64,000 nucleotides of DNA from Mesorhizobium sp. NFR06 (lineage in GTDB: Bacteria > Pseudomonadota > Alphaproteobacteria > Rhizobiales > Rhizobiaceae). The position numbers were made by a program, and so were the translations under genes. The stretch spans positions 186,001-250,000 of the forward strand of contig NZ_FOVT01000001.1 of the NCBI RefSeq assembly GCF_900115245.1, given 5' to 3'. The notes under the pieces were generated by a model. That model did no database searches and was not told the origin of the DNA. It was given only the letters and a program-made list of their open reading frames with translations. This document shows, piece after piece, positions 33,165 through 42,574 of the stretch (within the stretch, counting starts at the first letter, position 1; every line of letters begins with the position of its first letter).

Positions 33165-34709
33165 ATGTCACCCATCAGCATTCTTCGCAGACATCGCGTC
33201 GCGGCCCTGTTGGGCGCTGCGCTGATCATCTCTCCCGTCGTCGTCTCCTTTGCTCAAAACACGGTCAATGCGGGCCTGAGCACCGTGGCTGCGACGACCC
33301 AGACGCCGGTCGCGGGCGTCACCGCCCCGAGCGGCTCGTTCGCGCCGATCGTTGCCACCACCAAGCCTGCCGTCGTGACGGTGACCACCGTCACGAAGGG
33401 CCAGCCCGACGGTACGGGCGGCGGCTCACCCTTCGACAGCAGTTCGCCCTTTGACCAATATTTCCAGCAGTTCTTCGGCGACCAGGGCATCCCGATGCCC
33501 AAGACGCCGCCGCAGCAATCGCCGCGGCAAGAGGCCTTGGGCTCCGGCTTCATCGTCGGCTCGGATGGCACCATCGTCACCAACAATCACGTCGTCGACG
33601 GCGCGACCTCGATCAAGGTAACGCTCGACGACGGCACCGAGCTTCCCGCCAAGCTTGTCGGCCACGATGCCAAGCACGATCTGGCTGTGCTTAAGGTCAA
33701 GGCGAGCAAGCCGCTGCCGACCGTCAGATGGGGCGATTCCAGCAAGCTGAACACTGGCGACCAGGTGCTGGCGATCGGTAACCCTTTCGGCATCGGCACT
33801 ACGGTGACCGCCGGCATCGTCTCGGCGCGCGGCCGCGACCTGCACAGCGGTCCGTTTGACGATTTCATCCAGATCGACGCGCCGATCAATCACGGCAATT
33901 CGGGCGGCCCGCTGGTCGACATCCATGGCGATGTCGTCGGCATCAACACCGCCATCTATTCACCCAACGGCGGCAGTGTCGGCGTCGGCTTCGCCATCCC
34001 ATCGGATCAGGCCCAGAAGGTTGTCGCCAAGCTGATGAAGGGCGGCAATATCGAATACGGCTATCTCGGCGTGCAGATCCAGCCGGTCACGCAAGATGTT
34101 GCCAGCGCCATCGGCCTCGATCATCCAGCTGGCGCGCTTGTCGCGCAGGTCACCGACGGGTCGCCGGCGGCCAAGGCCGGCATCGAGGTCGGTGACGTGA
34201 TCACGGGCTTCGGCGGTCAGGAGATCAAGGATCCGAAGGACCTGTCGCGCGCCGTCGCCGATGTCTCGCCTGGCGCCAAGGAAACGATCAACGTCTGGCG
34301 CAAGGGCAAGGCGCTACAGATCTCGGCCGATGTCGGTCGCAACACCGAGGATACGCAGACCGCCTCCACCGGCGAGGGAGGCAAGCCGTCGGCCGGACCG
34401 GGCCTGGGCGTGCCGTCGCTCGGCCTCGGCCTGACCGACATCACACCCGACATCCGCCAGGAGCTCAACCTCTCCGACACGCAGCGCGGCGCGGTGGTCG
34501 AACGGGTCAATCCGGACAAGGCGGCCTCGGCCGCCGGCCTCCAGCCGGGCGACATCATCGTCGGCGTCGACCAAACGCCGGTGAAGAACGCCAGCCAAGC
34601 CAACCAGGCGATCGCCGAAGCAGCCAAGTCGGGCAAGAAGTCGGTGCTGCTGCTGGTCGATCGCGGCGACGCGCAGATATTCGTCGCCGTGCCCTTCGCC
34701 GCCGGCTGA
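33165..34709 (+). CDS. Do/DegP-family periplasmic serine protease
   Basis: A 514-residue protein. The chosen start (33165, MSPISILRRHRV) gives a signal peptide cleaved after SFAQ; longer frames upstream are less convincing. The trypsin-like triad is complete: histidine in VTNNHVVDGA (about 142), aspartate in KHDLAVLKV (about 172), serine in HGNSGGPLVD (about 246). Two PDZ domains follow (about 290-375 and 415-510), with YGYLGVQIQPV and LPPGDIIVGVDQTP-like segments. A Q-, P- and G-rich insert precedes the protease core. It degrades or refolds damaged envelope proteins. It is a monocistronic-looking gene. Confidence 0.92.
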   Translation: MSPISILRRHRVAALLGAALIISPVVVSFAQNTVNAGLSTVAATTQTPVAGVTAPSGSFAPIVATTKPAVVTVTTVTKGQPDGTGGGSPFDSSSPFDQYFQQFFGDQGIPMPKTPPQQSPRQEALGSGFIVGSDGTIVTNNHVVDGATSIKVTLDDGTELPAKLVGHDAKHDLAVLKVKASKPLPTVRWGDSSKLNTGDQVLAIGNPFGIGTTVTAGIVSARGRDLHSGPFDDFIQIDAPINHGNSGGPLVDIHGDVVGINTAIYSPNGGSVGVGFAIPSDQAQKVVAKLMKGGNIEYGYLGVQIQPVTQDVASAIGLDHPAGALVAQVTDGSPAAKAGIEVGDVITGFGGQEIKDPKDLSRAVADVSPGAKETINVWRKGKALQISADVGRNTEDTQTASTGEGGKPSAGPGLGVPSLGLGLTDITPDIRQELNLSDTQRGAVVERVNPDKAASAAGLQPGDIIVGVDQTPVKNASQANQAIAEAAKSGKKSVLLLVDRGDAQIFVAVPFAAG

Positions 34710-34832
34710 GAACGCTTCGACCGGGCCTGCCCGCATCCGCGGCCGGCCCGGTTTGAGATTTTCGTTGCCGACCGGGCCGTCTTCGAGAACACTGCCGAAA
34801 GCCGCCAAGCGGCCGTTGCAGGAGGTGTCTCG

Positions 34833-35444
34833 ATGGTGACCCGTGGGTTCTTTTCCGGACGGCGTCCACCTTCCGACTCCGACGCGCGCGTTCCGCCAGG
34901 TCAATATCTGGAGCAGGGTTTCCCGGTTCTGTCGGCAGGGCCGACGCCGCGGGTGCGTCCCGAGGATTGGTCCTTCACCCTCAAGCATGGGCCGCGGCCG
35001 CTCAAGACATGGAACTGGGCCGAGTTCAACGCCTTGCCGCAAAGCAAGATGACCCGCGACATCCATTGCGTCACGGCCTGGACCAAGTTCAACACGCCCT
35101 GGCAAGGCGTGATGATCGACGACATCCTCGCCGATGCCGGTATCGAACCGCCGACCGCCTATACGCTGGCGCTGTCCTTCGACGGCTATTCCACCAATGT
35201 GCCGACCAAGGATCTCGTTACCGGCAAAGCGATGGTGGCTCTGCTTTACGAGGGCAAGCCGATCACGGCCGACCATGGCGGGCCGGCGCGCCTGCTTGTT
35301 CCGCATCTCTATTTCTGGAAGTCGGCCAAATGGGTGAACGGGCTGCAGTTCACCGAGCGCGATGAGCCGGGCTTCTGGGAGCTGCGCGGCTACCACATGT
35401 ATGGCGACCCGTGGCGCGAGCAGCGCTATTCGAGCGATCCCTGA
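34833..35444 (+). CDS. Cytoplasmic sulfite-oxidase-like molybdopterin oxidoreductase
   Basis: A 203-residue protein consisting of a SUOX/YedY-type molybdopterin domain only. RPEDWSFTLKHGPRPLKTWNWAEFNALP and the cofactor cysteine in RDIHCVTAWTKF (about residue 71) are diagnostic, followed by WQGVMIDDIL, FDGYSTNV and HGGPARLLVPHLYFWKSAKW. There is no Tat or Sec signal and no C-terminal dimerisation domain, so it differs from MsrP and true sulfite dehydrogenases. It is 25 bases from a flavin reductase-type gene that may supply electrons. The substrate is unknown; this family is usually annotated only as sulfite-oxidase-like. Confidence 0.8.
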   Translation: MVTRGFFSGRRPPSDSDARVPPGQYLEQGFPVLSAGPTPRVRPEDWSFTLKHGPRPLKTWNWAEFNALPQSKMTRDIHCVTAWTKFNTPWQGVMIDDILADAGIEPPTAYTLALSFDGYSTNVPTKDLVTGKAMVALLYEGKPITADHGGPARLLVPHLYFWKSAKWVNGLQFTERDEPGFWELRGYHMYGDPWREQRYSSDP

Positions 35445-35469
35445 GGAGCGGCCCCGTGCGTGGCGAACC

Positions 35470-36216
35470 ATGAGCGCCGAGCCGTCGTCGCAATCGCCGT
35501 GGCAGGCAGCCACGATCACGCGCATCGAAAGGCGCACGCCGCGCGTCACCAGCTTCTGGTTCCGGCCGTCGCGGCCGTTTACCCATTTGGCCGGGCAGCA
35601 TGTCGACGTCAGGCTGACGGCGCCCGACGGCTATCAGGCGCGCCGTTCCTATTCCATCGCCTCGGCGCCCGGGGCCGGCACTGCTATCGAGCTGGCGATC
35701 GAGCGGCTCGACGATGGCGAGGTTTCGCCCTTCTTCCACGACGTGGCGGCAGTCGGCGACGAGATTGAGCTGCGCGGACCGCTGGGCGGCCATTTCATCT
35801 GGGAGGAGAGCGACGGCGGGCCGATCCTTCTGGTCGGCGGCGGATCGGGCGTCGTGCCGCTGATGGCGATGGTGCGCCATCGCACGCTGCGCAACACGGC
35901 GGTGCCCGTTGCGCTGGTGTTTTCGGCGCGGGTCTGGGACGAGGTGATCTTCCGCGACGAACTGATCGGCCTCGACGACCGGCTTGACGGGTTCAACCTG
36001 GTGCTGACGCTGACCCGCGAGCCGGCCAGGCGGCCGTCCGACTACTCCCGACGGGTCGATGCCCGCATGATGGCGCAGGCCATCGAGCGCCTGCCCACGG
36101 CGCCGAGGTTGACCTATGTCTGCGGCTCGAATGACTTCGTGTCGGCCGCCGCTGACGCGCTGATCGATGCCGGGATCCCCGCGGAGATCGTCCGCACCGA
36201 GCGTTACGGGGTGTGA
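35470..36216 (+). CDS. FAD/NAD(P) ferredoxin-reductase-type oxidoreductase, partner of the molybdoenzyme
   Basis: A 248-residue FNR-fold flavoprotein from ATG 35470. The FAD motif RRSYSIASAPG (RxYS), the second FAD segment LRGPLGGHFIW, the NAD(P) motif LLVGGGSGVVPLMAM and the terminal YVCGSNDFV (CGS/P) are all present. No [2Fe-2S] domain is attached, so electrons would pass directly to a partner. The natural partner is the molybdopterin protein 25 bases upstream. Together they look like a soluble NAD(P)H-to-molybdenum reductase module. Confidence 0.85.
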   Translation: MSAEPSSQSPWQAATITRIERRTPRVTSFWFRPSRPFTHLAGQHVDVRLTAPDGYQARRSYSIASAPGAGTAIELAIERLDDGEVSPFFHDVAAVGDEIELRGPLGGHFIWEESDGGPILLVGGGSGVVPLMAMVRHRTLRNTAVPVALVFSARVWDEVIFRDELIGLDDRLDGFNLVLTLTREPARRPSDYSRRVDARMMAQAIERLPTAPRLTYVCGSNDFVSAAADALIDAGIPAEIVRTERYGV

Positions 36217-36691
36217 CGGTACGCGATCTCTCCTGACCGTGGAGGAGGCCGCCAAGAGCCGGCCGGAGGGGAGCGTGCGCGATGGGCAGCGACGGCTTGG
36301 GCCTATGGCCGGCGATGCTTTCGAATCAGCTCCTGATCAGCCTCAAAATGGTAAATGGTATCGAAAAGTGACTATTAGGATTTACTAAAATCGAACCGAA
36401 CGGTTCGTTTCTGTTGACGATGCGTGCACGGCGGGGTGAACATTGACCCCATGATACACTTGGTGAGCCAAGCGAGCTGAACACGTAACTGGTTGGATTA
36501 ATTATAGAAAAATTCGATGGTGGGCATGCTTATGAAAATTTCAAGATGCGAAGCCATGGTCCAGACGGGAAAAACTTCGTGATTGGAATCCGGCGATCGT
36601 CTCACCCACATCGGGCATGTCCGAACGACGCGATTTCATTCCCAAGACACGCCGCTAGACGGACGGAATAAAGATACTGGAGTAGCAAAAA
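36217..36691. other. 475-base A+T-richer intergenic region
   Basis: From about 36340 to 36580 the sequence is clearly richer in A+T than its surroundings and carries stops in all frames. It holds a 7-bp perfect inverted repeat with a 2-base centre, CGAACCG-AA-CGGTTCG (36392-36407), of the kind bound by TetR-type repressors. The likely promoter of the DUF680 gene lies at its right end, before GGAG at about 36679. The short frame beginning 36583 overlaps the DUF680 start and looks spurious. Confidence 0.5.
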
Positions 36692-36898
36692 ATGAAAAAG
36701 ATTGTTCTCACTGCCGCAGCCCTTCTGGCGATTTCCGGCAGCGCCTTCGCCGCCAGCGACAATTATGGTTCGCAGGCTGCCAACCCGCCGGCCGCCGCGG
36801 TCGACTCGTCTTACACCGCTTCGGTCCATAAGTCCGAACCGGCCGCTCAGAACCCCGTCACCACGGGTGCTGACCGCAACCTTTTCGGCAACAACTAA
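36692..36898 (+). CDS. Small secreted DUF680-type protein, copy 1
   Basis: A 68-residue precursor with a textbook signal peptide (MKKIVLTAAALLAISGSAFA) and a mature part of about 48 residues that begins ASDNYG and ends DRNLFGNN. The start follows GGAGTAGCAAAA. This matches DUF680, a family described as found essentially in Mesorhizobium and of unknown function. A second copy lies 68 bases downstream and shares the signal peptide, the SDNYG start and the SDRNLFG-type end. Likely periplasmic or secreted. No cysteines are present. Confidence 0.85.
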   Translation: MKKIVLTAAALLAISGSAFAASDNYGSQAANPPAAAVDSSYTASVHKSEPAAQNPVTTGADRNLFGNN

Positions 36899-36914
36899 CA
36901 GCCGGCCTTGAACC

Positions 36915-36936
36915 GGCGGCGGGTCCGCCCGCCGCC
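36915..36936 (+). terminator. G+C hairpin between the two DUF680 genes
   Basis: GGCGGCGGG (36915-36923) pairs with CCCGCCGCC (36928-36936) around four bases. There is no T-run, and the next gene's ribosome site (CAGGAG) follows within 25 bases. This suggests an mRNA-processing or differential-expression hairpin rather than a full stop. Confidence 0.5.
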
Positions 36937-36966
36937 TCGGTCGGATTGAAATTCAGGAGCACTGAA

Positions 36967-37197
36967 ATGAAGAAGATCATTCTCGCCACCGCGGCCCTTG
37001 TGGCCGTCTCCGGTGCCGCGTTCGCAGGCAGCGACAATTATGGCAACAGCGGCGTTAACCAGCCGGCTCCTGCCGTCGACACCACGCGGACCTCGTCGAC
37101 CGGCACGGACTCGCCGGTCTACAAGCTGTTGAACTCGTCCAACGACGCGCACAAGTCGGCCCCACAGGGCAGCGACCGCAACCTGTTCGGCCGCTAA
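36967..37197 (+). CDS. Small secreted DUF680-type protein, copy 2
   Basis: A 76-residue precursor, MKKIILATAALVAVSGAAFA signal peptide, mature start GSDNYGNSGVNQPAPAVD and end GSDRNLFGR. The start has CAGGAGCACTGAA upstream. Compared with copy 1 it has an extra central stretch (TGTDSPVYKLLNSSND), while termini are conserved, pointing to a local duplication followed by divergence. It is followed by a strong terminator. Function unknown; DUF680 membership is by visual match. Confidence 0.85.
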   Translation: MKKIILATAALVAVSGAAFAGSDNYGNSGVNQPAPAVDTTRTSSTGTDSPVYKLLNSSNDAHKSAPQGSDRNLFGR

Positions 37198-37220
37198 CAG
37201 CGCAAACAGTTGAATGAAAG

Positions 37221-37256
37221 AGAGCGGCGGGCCTTGGCCCGCCGCTCTCTTTGTTT
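37221..37256 (+). terminator. Strong intrinsic terminator after the DUF680 pair
   Basis: AGAGCGGCGGGCC (37221-37233) pairs perfectly with GGCCCGCCGCTCT (37236-37248) around a 2-base loop and is followed by CTTTGTTT. Confidence 0.85.
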
Positions 37257-37304
37257 GCCGGGTTACCCGGCCTTTAGCCGGGACGACGACGAAGACCGCT
37301 GGCC

Positions 37305-38417
<1,113 letters not shown>

Positions 38418-38451
38418 GGTTTCCTCCTCCCGTGATTGTCCGTTCTAAAAC

Positions 38452-40116
38452 TCAGTCGATCCGCCCGAACCAGGCGCCATAGCCGCCGAGGCGGATGGGC
38501 CCGGTGCCAGCTTGTCCCGAAAAGCCATGCCCCTGCAAGGGTTGCGGCGAACCTTTGCCGAGATCGACCTCGGCTGGTCTGCTGCCGAGGTTGAAGACGC
38601 AGGCGATGCGCTCGTTGCCTTCGCGTCGCGTGAAGGCGACGGTGTCGCCATCGCTTTCGATGAAGTCGATGTCGCCCTTGCCCATCGCCGGATGCTGGCG
38701 GCGGAAGGCGAGGAAGCGCCGGTAATGCTCGAGCAGCGAGTTCGGATCGCCCTGCTGCACGTTCACGGCTTGCGAGAGATGCTTGCCCGGCACAGGCAGC
38801 CAAGGCTTCGCGGTCGAGAAGCCGCCATTCTTGGCCGCCGCTTCCCATACCATCGGCGTGCGGCAGCCGTCGCGGCCCTTGAATTCGGGCCAGAAGCGGA
38901 TGCCATAGGGGTCCTGCAGGTCCTCGAACTTGAGTTCCGCCTCGCCGAGGCCGAGCTCTTCGCCCTGATAGATGCAGACCGAGCCGCGCAGCGACATCAA
39001 CAGCGCCGAGATCACCTTGAGGTAAGCGGCTGGATCGGCCTCGTTGGCGGCCCAGCGCGAGGCCACGCGCATCACGTCATGGTTGGAGAAGGCCCAGCAG
39101 GACCAGCCGTCGCTGGCGACCCGCCCGAAGGCCTCCAGCACCGTCCGCACCTTGGCGGCGCTGATCTTTTCCGGCGCCAGGAAGTCGAAGGAATAGCACA
39201 TGTGAACGCGCTTGCCGTCGGCGGTGTAGGCGGCCACCACTTCCAGTCCGCGCTGCGAATCGCCGACCTCGCCGACGGCGGCCTGCGCCGGATATTCGTC
39301 GAGCAGCGCGCGGAAACGTTCGAGGAAGCCGAGATTCTCCGGCCGGCTCTTGTCGTAGATATGGTCCTGGTAGTTGTAGGGGTTGACTGCCGGCGCCGTC
39401 TGGTCGTTGCGCTCTTCCGGCGGCAGCGGCGGATTGTCCTCCAGCCCTTGGCTGTGGAAGTAGAAGTTGATGGTGTCGAGCCGGAAACCGTCCACGCCGC
39501 GTTCCAGCCAGAAGCGGGTGATATCGAGCAGCGCGTCCTGGACTTCTCCGTTGTGGAAGTTGAGGTCGGGCTGCTCGGCCAGGAAGTTGTGCATGTAATA
39601 TTGCTGGCGGCTGGTGTCCCACTGCCAGGCCGAGCCGCCGAAGATCGACAGCCAGTTGTTAGGCGGCGTGCCGTCGGGCTTGGCATCCGCCCACACATAC
39701 CAGTCGGCTTTAGGATTGGTCCGGCTGGAGCGGCTTTCCTTGAACCAGGGATGGATGTCGGCGGTGTGCGACAGCACCTCGTCGATCATCACCTTGAGGC
39801 CGAGGCGATGGGCTTCCGCCACCAGCGCGTCGAAGTCGGCCAGCGTGCCGAACATCGGATCGACGTCGCAATAATCCGACACGTCGTAGCCGAAATCCTT
39901 CATCGGCGATTTGAAGAAGGGTGAGATCCAGATGGCGTCGACGCCGAGCGAGGCGATGTAGGGCAGGCGCCGCACGATGCCTTTCAGGTCGCCGATGCCG
40001 TCGTCATTCGAGTCCTGATAGGAGCGCGGATAGATCTGGTAGATCACCGCGCCCCGCCACCAGTCGCGGTCGACGGCGGGGTCCGGTCTCGAAGTCGCCT
40101 TCAAAGCCGATTGCAT
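38452..40116 (-). CDS. aglA: Alpha-glucosidase (GH13)
   Basis: A 554-residue GH13 enzyme that hydrolyses imported alpha-glucosides such as sucrose, maltose or trehalose in the cytoplasm. It starts with DWWRGAVIYQIYPRSYQDSN. The four GH13 regions are visible: DEVLSHTADIHPWF, the nucleophile in GFRLDTINFYF, the acid/base glutamate in AAVGEVGDSQ, and FSNHDVMRVASRW. There is no signal peptide. Its AGGAGG ribosome site lies inside the last codons of aglG (4-base gap), indicating coupling. Order and neighbours match the S. meliloti agl operon. Confidence 0.93.
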   Translation of the reverse strand: MQSALKATSRPDPAVDRDWWRGAVIYQIYPRSYQDSNDDGIGDLKGIVRRLPYIASLGVDAIWISPFFKSPMKDFGYDVSDYCDVDPMFGTLADFDALVAEAHRLGLKVMIDEVLSHTADIHPWFKESRSSRTNPKADWYVWADAKPDGTPPNNWLSIFGGSAWQWDTSRQQYYMHNFLAEQPDLNFHNGEVQDALLDITRFWLERGVDGFRLDTINFYFHSQGLEDNPPLPPEERNDQTAPAVNPYNYQDHIYDKSRPENLGFLERFRALLDEYPAQAAVGEVGDSQRGLEVVAAYTADGKRVHMCYSFDFLAPEKISAAKVRTVLEAFGRVASDGWSCWAFSNHDVMRVASRWAANEADPAAYLKVISALLMSLRGSVCIYQGEELGLGEAELKFEDLQDPYGIRFWPEFKGRDGCRTPMVWEAAAKNGGFSTAKPWLPVPGKHLSQAVNVQQGDPNSLLEHYRRFLAFRRQHPAMGKGDIDFIESDGDTVAFTRREGNERIACVFNLGSRPAEVDLGKGSPQPLQGHGFSGQAGTGPIRLGGYGAWFGRID

Positions 40117-40120
40117 TGTC

Positions 40121-41275
40121 TCAACCTCCTTTCACGGAGCCGGCAAGCAGCCCGCGGACGAAATAGCGCTGCAGCGAGAAGAACACGATCAGCGGCACGA
40201 TGATGGTCACGAAGGCCGATGTCGTCAGGATCTCCCAGTCGCCGCCGCGCGAGCCGAGCAGCGCGTTGAGCTTGGCCGTCAGCACGATCTGATCGGCCTC
40301 CGTGCCGAGGAAAACCATCGCCACCAACAGATCGTTCCATACCCACAGGAATTGGAAGATGGCAAAGGAAGCGAGCACCGGGAAGGACAGCGGCAGCACG
40401 ATCTTGACGAAGATCTCGAAGTCGCTGGCGCCGTCGATGCGCGCCGATTCCATGATCTCGCGCGGCAGGCCGGCGATGTAGCTCCTGAGCAGATAGATCG
40501 CGAAGGGCAGGCCAAAGCCGGTATGCGCCAGCCAGATGCCGAGATAAGCCTTGGACGGCACGCCGAAGAAAGAGCCGACGCCGTTGTAGAGTTTCAACAG
40601 CGGTATCAGCGACATCTGCAGCGGCACGACCAGCAGGCCGATGATGACGGCGATCAGCAGCGCGCGGCCGGGAAAACGCATCCAGGCCAGCGCATAGGCC
40701 GCAAAGGCCGCGATCAGGATCGGGATGACCGTCGAGGGAATGGTGACGGTCAGCGAGTTCATGAAGGAGCGGCCGATGCCTTCCGAGAACAGCACGGTTC
40801 TGTAATTGTCGGTGGTGAACTTCGGTGGCGCCGAGGAGGCGAAATAGACGCGCTGGCCGCGCTCGCCCTCGAAAGCCTTCGGCGAGGAGAGAACGAAGCT
40901 TCCGTCGGCATTCATCTGCAAGGTGACGCCGTCGCCGAGATCGGCAGCCGTTCCGGCCGTATATTGCGTCGGCGCCGACGACTTGACGCCGAAAGCGCTG
41001 ATATTGCGCTTGGCGCCCTCGCCGAAGATGTTGCCTTCGATGACGTATTTGCCGTCCTTCTGCGCCTGCGCCGAGGCGGCCGGCAGCCGTCCGGCTTCAG
41101 TCTGGCTGGAGCTGGCGAAGGAATTCCACCAGCCGGACGCAATGATCTGGTCCTTGTCGCGCAGCGACGAGACGAGGATGCCGAGCGTAGGTACGGTCCA
41201 GATCGCCACGAAGACGAGCACAGCGATGTGGACGCCGAAGCGGCCGGCAAAGGACTTTCCGGTCTTGGCGGTCAT
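40121..41275 (-). CDS. aglG: Alpha-glucoside ABC transporter permease
   Basis: A 384-residue MalG-type permease. TM1 (HIAVLVFVAIWTVPTLGILV) is followed by a long periplasmic loop (about 37-170, with YVIEGNIFGEGAKRN). The core then has five more membrane segments, and the EAA loop that contacts AglK reads PREIMESARIDGASDFEIFVKIVLPLS. It begins one base after the aglF stop. The long first loop is typical of AglG and MalG relatives in this subfamily. Confidence 0.92.
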   Translation of the reverse strand: MTAKTGKSFAGRFGVHIAVLVFVAIWTVPTLGILVSSLRDKDQIIASGWWNSFASSSQTEAGRLPAASAQAQKDGKYVIEGNIFGEGAKRNISAFGVKSSAPTQYTAGTAADLGDGVTLQMNADGSFVLSSPKAFEGERGQRVYFASSAPPKFTTDNYRTVLFSEGIGRSFMNSLTVTIPSTVIPILIAAFAAYALAWMRFPGRALLIAVIIGLLVVPLQMSLIPLLKLYNGVGSFFGVPSKAYLGIWLAHTGFGLPFAIYLLRSYIAGLPREIMESARIDGASDFEIFVKIVLPLSFPVLASFAIFQFLWVWNDLLVAMVFLGTEADQIVLTAKLNALLGSRGGDWEILTTSAFVTIIVPLIVFFSLQRYFVRGLLAGSVKGG

Positions 41276-41276
41276 C

Positions 41277-42290
41277 TCAATGCCCTCCCGTCTCTTTGTT
41301 GGCCTGACGGATGTTCCAGATCATGATCGGAATGACGGCGATCATGATGATGATGGCGATGGTCGCGCCGCGGCCGAAGTCGCCGCCGCCGCGGAACATC
41401 CAGTCGAACATCAGGTTGGCGAGCACCTGGCTGTTCCACTGGCCGTTGGTCATCGTCAGCACGATGTCGAACACCTTCAGCACCAGGATGGTGATGGTGG
41501 TCCAGACCACGGCGATGGTGCCCCAGATCTGCGGCACCATGATCTTCCAGAAGATCTGGAACGGATTGGCGCCGTCGATGACCGCCGCCTCCAGCGTCTC
41601 TTCCGGAATGCCGCGTAAGGCTGAAGACAGGATCACCATTGCGAAGCCGGTCTGGATCCAGATCAGGATGATCATCAGGAAAAAATTGTTCCAGAACGGC
41701 AGCGATATCCACACCTGCGGCTGGCCGCCGAAATACTGGATGATGGCGTTGAGCAGGCCGATCTGCACCTGGCCTTCGCCGCGGTACTCATAGATGAATT
41801 TCCAAATCACGCTGGCGCCGACGAAGGAGATGGCCAGCGGCAGGAAGATCAGGCTCTTGGCGATCGTGCCCCACCAGATCTTGTCGGTGAGCACGGCGAT
41901 GATCAGCCCGAGGAAGGTGCAGGCCGCCGGCACCACCGCCAACCACACGACGTTGTTGAGGATCGAGTTGCGGAACTCGCGGTCGCCGAACGCCCATTCG
42001 TAGTTGGCAAGCCCGACGAAACTCGCGCCGCCGCGGTCGAGGAAGGACAGCCTCAGCGTCTCGACGACCGGATAGATCAGGTAGATGGTGAGGATGATCA
42101 TCGCCGGGCCGACGAACAGCCACGGCCGCACCAGCCCTTGCCGGCGCAGATTGTCGACGGCGGTGCTGCCGGAGACCCCGCGCGATGGGAACACGACGTC
42201 GAGCAGTTTGTTGGCGCCCCAGAAATAGGCGACGCAGCCGCCGACGCCGATGATGATGACGAATATGGCCGAGAAAATCTGAGCCGCCAT
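41277..42290 (-). CDS. aglF: Alpha-glucoside ABC transporter permease
   Basis: A 337-residue MalF-type permease; start ATG 42290 with AGAGGGA upstream, since the frame extending to 42470 runs through a palindromic repeat. Several membrane segments are clear (PWLFVGPAMIILTIYLIYPV, VWLAVVPAACTFLGLIIAV). The EAA loop reads PEETLEAAVIDGANPFQIFWKIMVPQIW. It pairs with AglG as the heterodimeric channel. A 284-base gap with two hairpins separates it from aglE. Confidence 0.92.
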   Translation of the reverse strand: MAAQIFSAIFVIIIGVGGCVAYFWGANKLLDVVFPSRGVSGSTAVDNLRRQGLVRPWLFVGPAMIILTIYLIYPVVETLRLSFLDRGGASFVGLANYEWAFGDREFRNSILNNVVWLAVVPAACTFLGLIIAVLTDKIWWGTIAKSLIFLPLAISFVGASVIWKFIYEYRGEGQVQIGLLNAIIQYFGGQPQVWISLPFWNNFFLMIILIWIQTGFAMVILSSALRGIPEETLEAAVIDGANPFQIFWKIMVPQIWGTIAVVWTTITILVLKVFDIVLTMTNGQWNSQVLANLMFDWMFRGGGDFGRGATIAIIIMIAVIPIMIWNIRQANKETGGH

Positions 42291-42404
42291 GGGTCCCTCT
42301 CCCTGCGCATGATCTGCCAGGCGGGCCTGGCTATTGGATGCACCGACTTTACTTAAAGCGGCGTCGCGATCTTTAAAGTTCGCTTTGAGCGCTTTAAGAC
42401 CTTG

Positions 42405-42470
42405 TTTTGATGCACGTCGTCTCCCCAAAACCGCTACGCACTTTTGGGCGACAAGCATTGTTCGGAACAA
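42405..42470. repeat. Rhizobial palindromic repeat between aglE and aglF
   Basis: GTCGTCTCCCCAAAA and TTTTGGGCGAC flank CCGCTACGCAC, the same plan as the element at 50267-50319 (CCGAAAACCGCTTCACACTTTTCGG). It lies in the long gap after the binding-protein gene and probably contributes to lower expression of distal operon genes. Confidence 0.55.
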
Positions 42471-42505
42471 TCGAGACGCGAAGGCTTTCGGCGATTGCCG
42501 CCGGT

Positions 42506-42531
42506 TGGATCCGGGCCGTGGCCCGGATCCA
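42506..42531 (-). terminator. Perfect hairpin downstream of aglE
   Basis: TGGATCCGGGCC (42506-42517) and GGCCCGGATCCA (42520-42531) form a 12-bp perfect stem with a 2-base loop, 44 bases past the aglE stop. No T-run follows, which fits a transcript-stabilising or attenuating structure after a highly expressed binding-protein gene. Confidence 0.65.
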
Positions 42532-42574
42532 GTAGGAGGATCAGGAAGTCTGATGTTTTGCCGCTATGAGCGGC

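Noticed and set aside
34314..35549. 411-codon - strand frame across the protease end and molybdoenzyme gene
   Set aside because: It is opposite two recognisable + strand genes and carries no motif.
36583..36831. 82-codon frame overlapping the first DUF680 gene
   Set aside because: It has no ribosome site, no signal peptide and a random-looking composition, while the overlapping 36692 frame is a clear secreted protein.
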